DNA from: Streptomyces collinus
GTDB taxonomy: Bacteria; Actinomycetota; Actinomycetes; Streptomycetales; Streptomycetaceae
Reading direction: 5' to 3'
Length of the DNA stretch: 64,000 nt
Assembly (NCBI RefSeq): GCF_031348265.1
Contig: NZ_CP133771.1
Coordinates: forward strand, 4,526,001 to 4,590,000
A program made the translations under genes and the position numbers. A model generated the notes under the pieces. The model was not told the origin of the DNA. It searched no databases and saw only the letters and a list, made by a program, of their open reading frames with translations. Positions 40,078 through 48,597 of the stretch are shown in pieces (the stretch's first letter is position 1; every line of letters starts with the position of its first letter).

Positions 40078-40863
40078 TCAGATCTGGGCCCTGCCCTGCT
40101 TCCTGATCTCGGCCAGACGCTGCGCCCCGAGCTGCACGGCCTGCTGGGTGACCTCCGCGTACACCTCGTCGAGGCCGGCGTTGGTGAGGGTGATCGCCTC
40201 CTCGCCCACGCGGACGGCGGCGAGGTCCATGGTGAGGTACGTCAGCTCCCCCTCCTCCGTCTCGCCGGCCAGCGTGACCCGCAGGGCCTGCCGGGCGTCC
40301 CCCACCGGCGGCAGCGGCAGGTCGCGGACCTCCACGCCCTGGACGGCGCCGCGGGTCGTCGTGGCCGTGAACTGGCCGCAGCGGCCGGGCAGCGACCTCA
40401 TCCAGTCCAGCGTGCGGTCCACGTCCGCCGGGGGATGGGCGGCGACCCGGTAGCGCAACTGGGCGTCGGTGTCGCCGTCGTCGAGCGCGGACGTCGCCTG
40501 CGGGCCCTTCGGGGCGCCGAAGGGCTCCTCCGTGTAGAGGGCGTCGAGCAGCCGCATGCAGTCCCCGTCCTCCGTGGTCGCCTTGAGCAGCCCGTCCCGC
40601 CAGGTCCGCGCGCCCCGGGTCGGCCCCCACGGCTCGCCCAGGTCGGCCTCGGTGACCAGCGCGGCCTGGGCCTGCGCCTCGGTGAGGGCGGCGCCGGAAC
40701 CGGCGGGCTGCTCGACGGCGGGTGACGCGCCGTCGGCGGACGCGGAGGCGGAGAACCACCGGGGCCGCGGCTCGTCGTCGACGGCACAGCCGGCCGTGGC
40801 CAGCAGGGCCGTCACGGACAGCGCGGAGGCGAGGAGGGCGCGGGCGGCCGGAGGGTGGGTCAT
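40078..40863 (-). CDS. Hypothetical lipoprotein
   Basis: A 261-residue exported protein with signal peptide and lipobox LLATAGC. The mature part starts with a Ser/Ala/Asp-rich linker, then LVTEADLGEPWGPTRGARTW, paired Cys (DGDCMRLLDAL, PGRCGQFTATT) and a predicted beta-rich core. This is the pattern of a large Streptomyces lipoprotein group of unknown function, sometimes PknH-sensor-like. It ends 18 bp from the convergent ANTAR gene. Confidence 0.78.
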   Translation of the reverse strand: MTHPPAARALLASALSVTALLATAGCAVDDEPRPRWFSASASADGASPAVEQPAGSGAALTEAQAQAALVTEADLGEPWGPTRGARTWRDGLLKATTEDGDCMRLLDALYTEEPFGAPKGPQATSALDDGDTDAQLRYRVAAHPPADVDRTLDWMRSLPGRCGQFTATTTRGAVQGVEVRDLPLPPVGDARQALRVTLAGETEEGELTYLTMDLAAVRVGEEAITLTNAGLDEVYAEVTQQAVQLGAQRLAEIRKQGRAQI

Positions 40864-41064
40864 CGGGGTGCCTCCTGCGAGGGGCTCATGGAGGCGCCTC
40901 CGGGCGGAGCGGTCTCTCCACGATCGGGTGGATGCTCTTACGGCACCACCGCGTCCGCCCGCCCACCAGCGATACGGGCCGTCCGGGTGAGCGGCCGGGA
41001 CACCCGCGACAGCCGTCCGAAAACCCCTCGCCCCGCCCGCGGCCCCCTTGTTACGGTCACGCCC

Positions 41065-41127
41065 ATGCAGCGCGCCCAGTCGTACCCGTCCGCCACGACG
41101 ACGCCGGAGAGTGTCCCGGCGCGCTGA
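41065..41127 (+). CDS. Threonine-rich leader peptide of thrS-like gene
   Basis: A 20-codon reading frame from ATG 41065 to TGA 41127 with three consecutive ACG threonine codons at 41095-41103 (SATTTPESV). A -10-like TACGGT is 7 nt upstream of the ATG, so the transcript is probably leaderless. A 13-bp terminator stem starts 13 nt after the stop. The arrangement matches ribosome-mediated attenuation: stalling at Thr codons when charged tRNA-Thr is scarce would prevent termination and raise ThrRS. Confidence 0.7.
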   Translation: MQRAQSYPSATTTPESVPAR

Positions 41128-41139
41128 CAGCTGATGTCC

Positions 41140-41169
41140 GAAGCCCCGGGGCGAGTGCCCCGGGGCTTC
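41140..41169 (+). terminator. Attenuator hairpin upstream of thrS-like gene
   Basis: Perfect 13-bp stem GAAGCCCCGGGGC / GCCCCGGGGCTTC with loop GAGT, placed between the leader peptide stop and the ThrRS start codon. Confidence 0.8.
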
Positions 41170-41209
41170 GTCGCGTGGTGCTCGCCCTCCCCGATCGCGA
41201 GGAGTCACC

Positions 41210-42430
41210 ATGCACGACCACCGCCGGCTCGGCCGTGAACTCGACCTGTTCGACACCGATCCGCTGATGGGAGCCGGGCTGCCGTACTGGCTGCCCGACG
41301 GCGCGATCGTGCGGCACACCCTGGAGGAGTACATCCGCGACGCGGAAGTCCGGGCGGGCTACCGGCACGTGTACTCACCGGTCCTCGGCAAACGAGAGCT
41401 GTACGAGATCTCCGGCCACTGGGACCACTACGGCGACGACATGTTTCCGCCGATGGACGTGGGCGCCGAACAGGTGCTGCTGCGCCCCAGCCTCTGCCCC
41501 CACCACGCGCTGATCTACCGCTCCCGCTCCCACAGCTACCGCGAACTGCCCTTGCGGATGGCCGAGTTGGGCGGCATGTACCGTTCGGAGCTTTCCGGCG
41601 TCCTCGGTGGCCTGACCCGGGTGCGGGCCATCACCCTCAACGACGCGCACATCTTCTGCACCCTGGAGCAGGCCGTCCAGGAGACCCGTGCCGCGCTGGA
41701 GCTGATCGGCCGCGCCTACGCGGACCTGGGCATCCGCGCGTCCCGGTACCGGCTGTCGCTGCCCGGGGCGGGCGGCAAGTACGTGGCCGACCCGGAGCTG
41801 TGGCGGCGCGCCACCGCGCTGCTGAGGGAGGCCCTGGACGGCTCCGGCATCCCGTACGAGGCGGCCGAGGGCGAGGCGGCCTTCTACGGCCCCAAGATCG
41901 ATGTGCAGATCACCGACCCGGCGGGCCGGGAGGCCACCCTGTCCACCGTGCAGATCGACTTCCACCAGCCCGAACGCTTCGACCTGCACTACATCGGCCC
42001 CGACGGGGCGAAACACCGCCCGGTCATGGTGCACCGCAGCATCATCGGCAGCGTGGAGCGCGCCGTCGCGCACCTCGTCGAGGAGCACGGCGGCGCCTTC
42101 CCGCCGTGGCTGGCGCCCGTGCAGCTGGCGGTCCTGCCCGTCGGGGAGGAGCAGGCCGGGGCGGCACAGGCCCTGGCCGGACGCGCCCGGGAGCTCGGTC
42201 TGCGCGCCGAGACCGCCGGCCCCGAGCAGGGCACCCTCGCCGCCCGGATCCGCGAGGCCCGGCTGGTGCCGTACCAGGCGGTGATCGGCGGACGGGAGGC
42301 CGCCGCGGGACTCGTGGCACCGCGCCTGCGCGACGGCCGCCGGCCGGACGCCCTGCCCGGCGCCGGGCTGCTGCGCCGGATCGGCGACCGGGTGGCGGCC
42401 CGCGGGCCCGGACTGTGGGACCCGTCGTAG
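41210..42430 (+). CDS. thrS: Threonyl-tRNA synthetase lacking TGS and editing domains
   Basis: A 406-residue class II synthetase. It contains the catalytic core: the zinc Cys in LRPSLCPHHALIY, motif 2 MYRSELSGVLGGLTRVRAIT with DAHIFCT, EAAFYGPKIDVQI and motif 3 MVHRSIIGSVERAVAHLVEE. A shortened anticodon domain follows (PPWLAPVQLAVLPV). About 240 N-terminal residues of usual bacterial ThrRS (TGS and the Ser-tRNA editing domain) are absent; the ATG follows GAGGAG directly. It is probably a second, inducible ThrRS rather than the housekeeping one, as suggested by the Thr-codon attenuator. Such copies may help under threonine starvation or against ThrRS inhibitors such as borrelidin. Confidence 0.9.
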   Translation: MHDHRRLGRELDLFDTDPLMGAGLPYWLPDGAIVRHTLEEYIRDAEVRAGYRHVYSPVLGKRELYEISGHWDHYGDDMFPPMDVGAEQVLLRPSLCPHHALIYRSRSHSYRELPLRMAELGGMYRSELSGVLGGLTRVRAITLNDAHIFCTLEQAVQETRAALELIGRAYADLGIRASRYRLSLPGAGGKYVADPELWRRATALLREALDGSGIPYEAAEGEAAFYGPKIDVQITDPAGREATLSTVQIDFHQPERFDLHYIGPDGAKHRPVMVHRSIIGSVERAVAHLVEEHGGAFPPWLAPVQLAVLPVGEEQAGAAQALAGRARELGLRAETAGPEQGTLAARIREARLVPYQAVIGGREAAAGLVAPRLRDGRRPDALPGAGLLRRIGDRVAARGPGLWDPS

Positions 42431-42457
42431 GACGGGATCACCACGGGCCGGGGCGGT

Positions 42458-43003
42458 TCAGAACGTCCAGCGCGTATGGCTGTAGACCCCGTTGTCCCGG
42501 CCGAAGCCGTACGCCGTGTCCGGGGCCACCGCGAACACCACCGCGTCGCCACTGCGGAACTCGTCCCCGATGCCGTGGAAGGTGCCCTCGGGGGAGGTGA
42601 TGTGCGGCCCGTACTTCGTCTCGAACGCCGTGATCACCTCCTCCAGCAGCGCACGGTCGGCGACCGCCTCGGCCGTGCCCTCGACCACGAGGTCGAACCC
42701 GCCGGTGAGGGAGTTCGTCCCGGTGGTCAGGGCACAGTGCGCGTCGTGGGCGAGGTTCTTCGCCTTCTGCTCCCCGCGGCCGGTGGAGAAGTACAGCGCC
42801 CCGTCGTGCCAGGCGGCGATGCAGGGCGTGACGTGCAGCCGGCCGCCGGGCCGCACCGTGGACACCCAGAAGATCTCGGCGGCCCCCAGCCGCCGCAGGG
42901 CCTCGGCCCATGCGGTGGCGGTCACCTCCGAGGCTCCCGGGCGGGCGTTGAGCGCCGAGCTGTAGCGGGCGTCGAGTTCGGTCGTCGGTGTCTGTGCGGG
43001 CAT
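42458..43003 (-). CDS. Pyridoxamine 5'-phosphate oxidase-like flavoprotein
   Basis: A 181-residue split-barrel protein. WVSTVRPGGRLHVTPCIAAW, ALYFSTGRGEQKAKNLAHDA and DLVVEGTAEAV give the FMN/F420-binding fold of the PPOX family. There is no PdxH substrate signature, so it is probably an F420- or FMN-dependent oxidoreductase or a heme-utilisation-like protein of unknown substrate. It converges with the thrS-like gene, 27 bp apart. Confidence 0.85.
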   Translation of the reverse strand: MPAQTPTTELDARYSSALNARPGASEVTATAWAEALRRLGAAEIFWVSTVRPGGRLHVTPCIAAWHDGALYFSTGRGEQKAKNLAHDAHCALTTGTNSLTGGFDLVVEGTAEAVADRALLEEVITAFETKYGPHITSPEGTFHGIGDEFRSGDAVVFAVAPDTAYGFGRDNGVYSHTRWTF

Positions 43004-43225
43004 GGCGGACTCCTTCGTCGTCTCTCCCTTAACGACCGTCCGCCGGGGCCGGAATCATCGCCGCGTCAGCGGGGCCCGCGGGATGGCCGGCCGGAAGGTG
43101 GCGCTGGACTTCGACGTCACGGCGGTACGGCGGTCCTGACGCCGCGCGGGGCCCGCGGGCCGCCGGGCAGGCCGTAGGGTCGCTGCCAGGAAGCTCCCCG
43201 CACCACCACTGGAAGGAGTCCCGCC

Positions 43226-44200
43226 GTGACGGACGGCCGGCGCATCCCGGTGATCATCGACTGCGACACCGGCGTCGACGACGCCCTCGCCCTGCTGTTC
43301 GCCGTACGGCACCCGGCGCTCGACGTGCGGGCGATCACCTGCGTGGCCGGGAACACGGACGTGGACGGCGTCGTCCGCAACACCCTGACCGTGCTGGAGC
43401 AGGCGGGCGCCCCCGACATCCCCGTCGCCCGGGGCGCCGAGCGGCCGCTGATCGAGGCGCCCCGCTCGGCCCGGCACGTGCACGGGCACGACGGCATGGG
43501 CGACCTGGGCCTGCCCCAGCCGTCGCGCCGGCCCGCCGACGTCGACGCGGTCACGCTGCTGCGGCGCGAGATCATCGCCTCCCCGCGCCCGGTCACCCTC
43601 GTCCCCATGGCCCCGCTCACCAACATCGCGCTGCTGCTGCGCACCCACCCGGAGGTGGTCGGCAACATCGAGCGGATCGTCTTCATGGGCGGCGCGGCGG
43701 CCGTCGGGAACGCCACGCCCGTCGCGGAGTTCAACGTCTGGCACGACCCGGAGGCGGCCGCGATCCTGCTCACGGCCGGGGTGCCGATCACGATGTACGG
43801 GCTGGACGTGTTCACGCGGGTCGTGGTCCCCGCGGCGGATGTGCGCAGGCTGTGCGGGAGCGGCGAGCCCGGGGCGCGGCTGGCGGGGAAGTTGCTCGCC
43901 CACCGCCCGGCCCATCCGGACAGCCGTCCCGACGATCCGTCCGAGACGTCCGGCGGCCTGGGCGACGCGGGTGCGGTCTGCGCTGTCGTCGACCCGGAGG
44001 GCCTGACGACCCACCGCCTCCCGGTGGACGTCTCCCTCGCGCCGGGGCCCACGCGCGGCATGACGATCGTCGACCGCCGCCCCCGCCCCGGCGAGGCGGA
44101 GATCCACGAGGGAACGCGCGAACAGCCCCTGGTCGACGTGGGGCTGGACGTGGATGTGGAGCGCTACGTGAAGCTGTACCTGGCGACCGTCGAGGCGTGA
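43226..44200 (+). CDS. Nucleoside hydrolase (inosine-uridine preferring type)
   Basis: A 324-residue enzyme that cleaves the N-glycosidic bond of ribonucleosides for purine and pyrimidine salvage. The N-terminal Ca-binding Asp cluster IIDCDTGVDDALALL is complete. VCG-like TCVAGNTDVDGVVRNTL, HDGMGD and EFNVWHDPEAAAILL are visible, and a late LGDAGAVCAVVDPEG provides the remaining ligand region. The GTG has GGAAGGAGT upstream. It ends before a GGCCGT-rich tract and an 18-bp tandem repeat. Substrate preference is not resolvable. Confidence 0.93.
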   Translation: MTDGRRIPVIIDCDTGVDDALALLFAVRHPALDVRAITCVAGNTDVDGVVRNTLTVLEQAGAPDIPVARGAERPLIEAPRSARHVHGHDGMGDLGLPQPSRRPADVDAVTLLRREIIASPRPVTLVPMAPLTNIALLLRTHPEVVGNIERIVFMGGAAAVGNATPVAEFNVWHDPEAAAILLTAGVPITMYGLDVFTRVVVPAADVRRLCGSGEPGARLAGKLLAHRPAHPDSRPDDPSETSGGLGDAGAVCAVVDPEGLTTHRLPVDVSLAPGPTRGMTIVDRRPRPGEAEIHEGTREQPLVDVGLDVDVERYVKLYLATVEA

Positions 44201-44272
44201 TGCCGGCGGTGGCCGTGGCCGTGGCCGTGGCGGTGGCGGCGGTGCGTCGGCGAGGGGGCGTGCCCCGGTAAC

Positions 44273-44359
44273 GCGCCGCGATCGTCCGGGGCGCCGCGAT
44301 CGTCCGGGGCGCCGCGATCGTCCGGGGCGCCGCGATCGTCCGAGGCGCCGCGATCGTCA
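44273..44359. repeat. 18-bp tandem repeat array (4.8 copies)
   Basis: Units GCGCCGCGATCGTCCGGG at 44273-44290, 44291-44308 and 44309-44326, one variant at 44327-44344 (CGAG ending) and a partial copy at 44345-44359. Each unit includes CGCGATCG. Just upstream (44204-44245) is a GGCCGT-type hexamer run. The array lies between the nucleoside hydrolase and its terminator. Confidence 0.95.
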
Positions 44360-44390
44360 CGCCGCGGTGGTCCGGCCGCGGGACGCGAGA

Positions 44391-44434
44391 ACGCCCGGTG
44401 TGCTGTCGCCGCCGGACGACAGCACACCGGGCGT
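44391..44434. terminator. Long bidirectional terminator
   Basis: Perfect 18-bp stem ACGCCCGGTGTGCTGTCG / CGACAGCACACCGGGCGT with an 8-nt loop, between convergent genes. Confidence 0.92.
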
Positions 44435-44455
44435 CTTCCGTCAGGTTCGGGCGTC

Positions 44456-45400
44456 CTACGCGCCGCGCTTGGCCGCGCGGCGGCGGGTCACGACGACGAG
44501 GGCCGCTCCGCCGGCCAGCAGGGCGGCCGCGCCGAGGGCGATCGGGCCGGTGCTGCTGTCGGCGCCCGTCTCGGCGAGGTCGCCGCCACCGCCGTTCGGC
44601 TTGGGGGCGGTGGGCGTCGACTCGGAGGCGCTCGGGGTGGGCGTGTCCGTGTCGGAGGACGGCGGCGTCGAGGGCTCGGCCGGCTCGGACGGGGACGCCG
44701 GGGGCGTCGCGGGGGGCGTCGTCCCCTCGGCCGGCTCGGACGGGCTCGCGGGCGGCGTGGAGGCGGGCGGCTCCTCCTCCGCCGGCGGGGTCGTGCAGTC
44801 CTTCGTGCCGCCGTTCCAGGCCGCGATCAGCTTGTCCTTGATGACCGGGCGGTCCGGGCCCTTGGGCAGCTCGCCGTGCTCGAAGCCGTCCTTCGCGTCG
44901 AGTTCGCCGTCGAACTTCACCGCGCCCCGGTACAGGTCGATCTGCCCGAAGCAGCCCTTGTCCGGGATGGCGATGTCGAGCGAGTCGGTGGCGCCCGGCT
45001 TGACGGTCACCGTGTCGAAGTCGACGAACACCTGCTCGCCGGAGGTCGCGAACGTCGCGCCGTGCGCGAGGTAGGACGCGAGGGAGGCCGTGCAGGTGGC
45101 CGCGCCACCGGCGGTGCGGACCTTGACGTGGACCTTGCCGTCCTCGGTCGGCTTCAGGTTCTGGTCGTCGACCTTGACCGAGTCGTAGAAGTTCGTGCCG
45201 TCGAGCGAGAACTGGCAGCGGTCGGTCCCGGTCTCCGTGCCCGCGCCCGTGCCGGGCTTGTAGCTGCCGCCGGACGACCAGCCGTCGCCGCCGGGCGTTC
45301 CGGTGGCGAAGGCGGTCGTGGCGGAGGCGGCGCAGAGGACGAGGGCCGCGGCGCCCGTCCCCAGCAGGCGTCGCGCGGTGACACGTCTCGCTATGGACAT
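44456..45400 (-). CDS. Sortase-anchored LAETG cell-wall protein
   Basis: A 314-residue surface protein. The signal peptide MSIARRVTARRLLGTGAAAL ends near FATG. A beta-rich domain of ~150 residues follows (CQFSLDGTNFYDSVKVDDQN, VFVDFDTVTVKPGATDSLDI). Next comes a Pro/Ser/Glu/Thr wall-spanning linker and the sorting signal GGDLAETGADSSTG with a TM and the basic tail RRRAAKRGA. LAxTG is the signal used by Streptomyces class E sortases. The ligand-binding role is unknown; it resembles proteins annotated as LPXTG cell wall anchor proteins. It is divergent from the GH13 gene across a 314-bp gap. Confidence 0.9.
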   Translation of the reverse strand: MSIARRVTARRLLGTGAAALVLCAASATTAFATGTPGGDGWSSGGSYKPGTGAGTETGTDRCQFSLDGTNFYDSVKVDDQNLKPTEDGKVHVKVRTAGGAATCTASLASYLAHGATFATSGEQVFVDFDTVTVKPGATDSLDIAIPDKGCFGQIDLYRGAVKFDGELDAKDGFEHGELPKGPDRPVIKDKLIAAWNGGTKDCTTPPAEEEPPASTPPASPSEPAEGTTPPATPPASPSEPAEPSTPPSSDTDTPTPSASESTPTAPKPNGGGGDLAETGADSSTGPIALGAAALLAGGAALVVVTRRRAAKRGA

Positions 45401-45714
45401 GCGTATCCCATTTCTTGGCGTGTGCCGGACCCGGGTGACGGCATGCGGGCAGCGCGAAGCACGCGGCTGCCGGGGCCGCACCGGGGAGTGAGTGGTCTGA
45501 GAAACACTGGGCTCATTGGTCACATGTGCCTCAGTGGCCCCATCGTGGCGGTGCCGCAGCACACTGTCAACCTGCGGTAATGCAAAGGGAGTTGTGCCTC
45601 CGTTACACTTTCATCACAGCGGGAATGGATCACTCCGATCAACGTGATGGTTCCTTTTTCCGGCATTCTGGACAGATTCAAAGCTGTCGCCCGTATGCCT
45701 ATGAAGGAGACCGC
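45401..45714. promoter_or_regulatory. Divergent promoter region, LAETG gene / GH13 gene
   Basis: A relatively AT-rich 314-bp gap. I see no gene in it. A TTACAC (45602-45607) with TGGATC 17 bp downstream (45625-45630), and GATCACTCCGATC just after that, are candidate promoter or operator elements for the glucosidase. None is strong enough to assign. Confidence 0.35.
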
Positions 45715-47376
45715 GTGACCGATCGCTCGACCCTCGACCTGTCGTCCCGGGACCCCGACTGGTGGCGCCAGGCCGTCGTCTACCAGATCTATCCCCGCAG
45801 CTTCGCCGACGCCGACGGCGACGGACTCGGTGATCTGCGCGGCATCACCCGCCGCCTCGGTCACCTCGCCGCCCTGGGCGTGGACGCCCTCTGGCTGAGC
45901 CCCTTCTACCCCTCCGAGCTCGCCGACGGCGGCTACGACGTCGCCGACCCCCGGGGCGTCGACCCGCGCCTGGGCACCCTCGACGACTTCGACGCCCTGG
46001 CCGCCGAGGCCCACCGCCTCGGCCTGAAGGTCATCGTCGACATCGTGCCCAACCACTCCTCGCACCGGCACGCCTGGTTCCAGGAGGCCCTCTACGCGGG
46101 TCCCGGCTCGGCGGCCCGCGACCGCTACGTCTTCCGCGACGGCCGCGGGGAGCACGGCGAACTGCCGCCCACCGACTGGCAGTCCGTCTTCGGCGGCAGC
46201 GCCTGGAAGCGGGTGCCCGACGGCCAGTGGTACCTGCACCTCTTCGCCCCCGAACAGCCCGACCTCAACTGGGAGAACCAGGAGGTCCGCGCCGACTACC
46301 GCACCACCCTGCGCTTCTGGTCCGACCGCGGGGTGGACGGATTCCGCATCGACGTCGCCCACGCCCTCGTCAAGGACCTGAGTGAACCCCTGCGCGACCT
46401 CGGCCGGCCCGAGCTGAGCCACGAGGCGGCGCTCACCGCGCTGCCGCCCGGCACCCACCCCTTCTACGACCGTGACGACGTGCACGAGATCTACCGCGAC
46501 TGGCGCAAGATCCTCGACGCCTACCGCCCGCCCCGCATGGCCGTCGCCGAGGCGTGGGTGCCCGGCGCCCGGCGTGCGCTGTACGCCCGCCCGGACGAGC
46601 TGGGCCAGGCCTTCAACTTCGAGTACCTGGAGGCCGGCTGGGACGCGGAGGAACTGCGGCAGGTCATCACCGACTCGCTGGCCACCGCCCGGGCGGCGGG
46701 CGCGTCGGCCACCTGGGTGCTGTCCAACCACGACGTCGTACGGCACGCCTCCCGGCTGACGCTGCCGCCCGGCACGGACCCCAACGCCTGGCTGCTGTCC
46801 GGCGGCCACGCCCCGGCCGTCGACGAGGCGGCCGGGCTGCGCCGGGCCCGGGCGGCCACGCTGCTGATGCTGGCGCTGCCCGGCTCGGCGTATGTCTACC
46901 AGGGGGAGGAACTCGGCCTGCCCGAGGTCGCCGACCTGCCCACCGAGGTGCTCCAGGACCCGATCTGGGAGCAGACCGGTCACGTCCGCAAGGGCCGCGA
47001 CGGCTGCCGGGTGCCGTTGCCGTGGACGACGTCCGGGCCGTCGTACGGCTTCGGGCCCGGCGGGGCCTGGCTCCCGCAGCCGCCCGGCTTCGCCGCGTAC
47101 GCCGTCGAGGCACAGGACGGCGTCGAGGGCTCGACCCTGGAGCTGTACCGCACGGCCCTGCGGCTGCGCCGCAAACTCCTCGACGGCGAGGAGCTGACGT
47201 GGGCGGCGGACGCCCCGGACGGTGTGCTCCGGTTCGACCGCAGTGAGGGGTGGCGCTGCGTCGCCAATCTGTCCGGCGCCGCGGTCGAGCTGCCGGCCGG
47301 TGAGGTTCTGCTGAGCAGCGCGCCGCTGGAGGACGGGCGGGTCGGGCCGGACACGACGGTGTGGCTGGGCCGCTGA
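45715..47376 (+). CDS. GH13 alpha-glucosidase / oligo-1,6-glucosidase
   Basis: A 553-residue cytosolic glycoside hydrolase. The conserved GH13 regions are DIVPNHSSHRHAWF, DGFRIDVAHALVKDL (nucleophile Asp), MAVAEAWVPGARR (acid/base Glu) and TWVLSNHDVVRHASR (stabilising Asp). No signal peptide is present. GTG at 45715 follows GAAGGAGA. The class hydrolyses alpha-1,4 or alpha-1,6 glucosides taken up as maltodextrins or related sugars. No sugar ABC transporter or LacI regulator is adjacent in the window, unlike typical agl operons. Confidence 0.92.
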   Translation: MTDRSTLDLSSRDPDWWRQAVVYQIYPRSFADADGDGLGDLRGITRRLGHLAALGVDALWLSPFYPSELADGGYDVADPRGVDPRLGTLDDFDALAAEAHRLGLKVIVDIVPNHSSHRHAWFQEALYAGPGSAARDRYVFRDGRGEHGELPPTDWQSVFGGSAWKRVPDGQWYLHLFAPEQPDLNWENQEVRADYRTTLRFWSDRGVDGFRIDVAHALVKDLSEPLRDLGRPELSHEAALTALPPGTHPFYDRDDVHEIYRDWRKILDAYRPPRMAVAEAWVPGARRALYARPDELGQAFNFEYLEAGWDAEELRQVITDSLATARAAGASATWVLSNHDVVRHASRLTLPPGTDPNAWLLSGGHAPAVDEAAGLRRARAATLLMLALPGSAYVYQGEELGLPEVADLPTEVLQDPIWEQTGHVRKGRDGCRVPLPWTTSGPSYGFGPGGAWLPQPPGFAAYAVEAQDGVEGSTLELYRTALRLRRKLLDGEELTWAADAPDGVLRFDRSEGWRCVANLSGAAVELPAGEVLLSSAPLEDGRVGPDTTVWLGR

Positions 47377-47440
47377 GTGCTCCGCGGGGCGCGCGGGGGG
47401 TGGTCTGGGGCCGGGGTGTCTCGTGGGTGCGGCGATGTTG

Positions 47441-47481
47441 TGGTTGATCGCGCAGTTCCCCGCGCCCCTTGGGGCGTGGGG
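47441..47481. repeat. Streptomyces REP-like intergenic element
   Basis: TTGATCGCGCAGTTCCCCGC followed by GCCCCTTGGGGCGTGGGG includes the hairpin CCCCGCGCCCC-TT-GGGGCGTGGGG (47458-47481, one wobble). From memory, the GCGCAGTTCCCCGCGCCCC core is very abundant between Streptomyces genes. Here it may also serve as terminator between convergent genes. Confidence 0.65.
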
Positions 47482-47551
47482 GAGCGGGAGGGCTGTTTCG
47501 GCACCTGGGCCTGCACCAGGTCGACATCTGCGTCGCCCCGGACGGCGGGGC

Positions 47552-48040
47552 TCAGTAGCGGACCGCCCGGGCCACCTCGGTCCGGACCTCGCCGGACAGG
47601 TCGTGGGTGCTGCGGGCGGTGGCCGTGGCGGACTGGCCGGCCTGTACGTGGTCCACCGTGACGATGACGGTGTCGACCAACTGCCCCCCGGGGTCCCGGA
47701 AGTCGACCTGGACGGCGAAGGACCGGGACGAGTCGTCGGTGTTGCGGACGGTGACGTCCGTGCGGACCCGGCCGTCGGAGCCGGTGACGGGCGTCCCGGT
47801 CGTCACGTCGCCCTTGACGTCGGTGCCGTCCTGGATGTCGTCGAGCCGCTGACCGGCCTCGGCCGAGGCGGACTCCACCGCCTCGCCGGCCTCCGAGGCG
47901 ATCGACCCCACCGCGGATTCCGCCCTGCTCGCGACGTCCGTGGGGCTGTCGTCACCGCTGCAGCCGACGAGCACCGCGGACAGGGCCAGCGCCGTGGCCG
48001 CCCCTCCCGTCGCCCAGCGTGTCCGGTGGCGGGCAGTCAT
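47552..48040 (-). CDS. Small lipoprotein with FxLD-like beta domain
   Basis: A 162-residue lipoprotein with lipobox SAVLVGC. An Ala/Glu/Ser-rich helical linker follows (AESAVGSIASEAGEAVESAS). The C-terminal beta domain TGSDGRVRTDVTVRNTDDSS with QVDFRDPGGQLVDTVIVTVD resembles the Ig-like FxLYD/DUF3426 type of extracytoplasmic domain. Function unknown. The ATG at 48038-48040 is clear. Confidence 0.78.
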   Translation of the reverse strand: MTARHRTRWATGGAATALALSAVLVGCSGDDSPTDVASRAESAVGSIASEAGEAVESASAEAGQRLDDIQDGTDVKGDVTTGTPVTGSDGRVRTDVTVRNTDDSSRSFAVQVDFRDPGGQLVDTVIVTVDHVQAGQSATATARSTHDLSGEVRTEVARAVRY

Positions 48041-48096
48041 GTCGCCTCCCTGGGTCCGCCGGTCCGCCGGTCCTGCCTGCCCTCGGCCCTACGGCC

Positions 48097-48471
48097 TCAC
48101 GTGCGGCCGAGTCCGCCGCCGCCGAAGGATCCACTGGAGCCGGGCGACCAGCGGCGCGGTTTCTGGTCCTTGCCGGTCCTGGTGCTCGCACGGTGGAGCT
48201 CATGCGGCATGAGCCGCTGACCGTCGCGGGTCACGACCGGCACGTCGTCGGGTTCCCGCATCTCCCGCATCTCGCGGACCGGACCGGTGTCCGGCATGTG
48301 CGGCTGCTCCTCCGGGGTGGGGTGGTGGGTGTCGTTGTCCATGACCCGCATCCCGACCCGCACGGCCCAGATCAGCGCGCAGGCCACGATCAGCCCGCCG
48401 ACGAAGGCGATGGTCACGGCGACCGCGTGATCTGACGAGGCCGCCAGTTCTGCATACGTTGCCGTATTCAT
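48097..48471 (-). CDS. DUF6479-like single-TM protein
   Basis: A 124-residue protein. A TM near the N-terminus (VAVTIAFVGGLIVACALIWA) is followed by a hydrophilic tail with PTPEEQPHMPDTGPVREMRE, EPDDVPVVTRDGQRLMPHEL and a Gly-rich end. This matches from memory the DUF6479 family of Streptomyces membrane proteins. Function unknown. It is divergent from the metzincin gene. Confidence 0.72.
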   Translation of the reverse strand: MNTATYAELAASSDHAVAVTIAFVGGLIVACALIWAVRVGMRVMDNDTHHPTPEEQPHMPDTGPVREMREMREPDDVPVVTRDGQRLMPHELHRASTRTGKDQKPRRWSPGSSGSFGGGGLGRT

Positions 48472-48597
48472 GCCCCAAGTATCGCCGACGGAATGGGATA
48501 AAGCGCCCGGAATGCCGCTGCGGCCCTGTGGGGGCAACCCCGGCCGCGCCGGTGACGACCTCAGGGGGACATCCCTCTCCCCCACGAGGAGATCACC

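Noticed and set aside
43083..43139. 18-codon frame (MAGRKVALDFDVTAVRRS) before the nucleoside hydrolase
   Set aside because: No ribosome site, hairpin or coupling; could be a relic but cannot be supported.
44273..44359. Tandem array considered as CRISPR
   Set aside because: Units are contiguous 18-mers without spacers and no cas genes are present.
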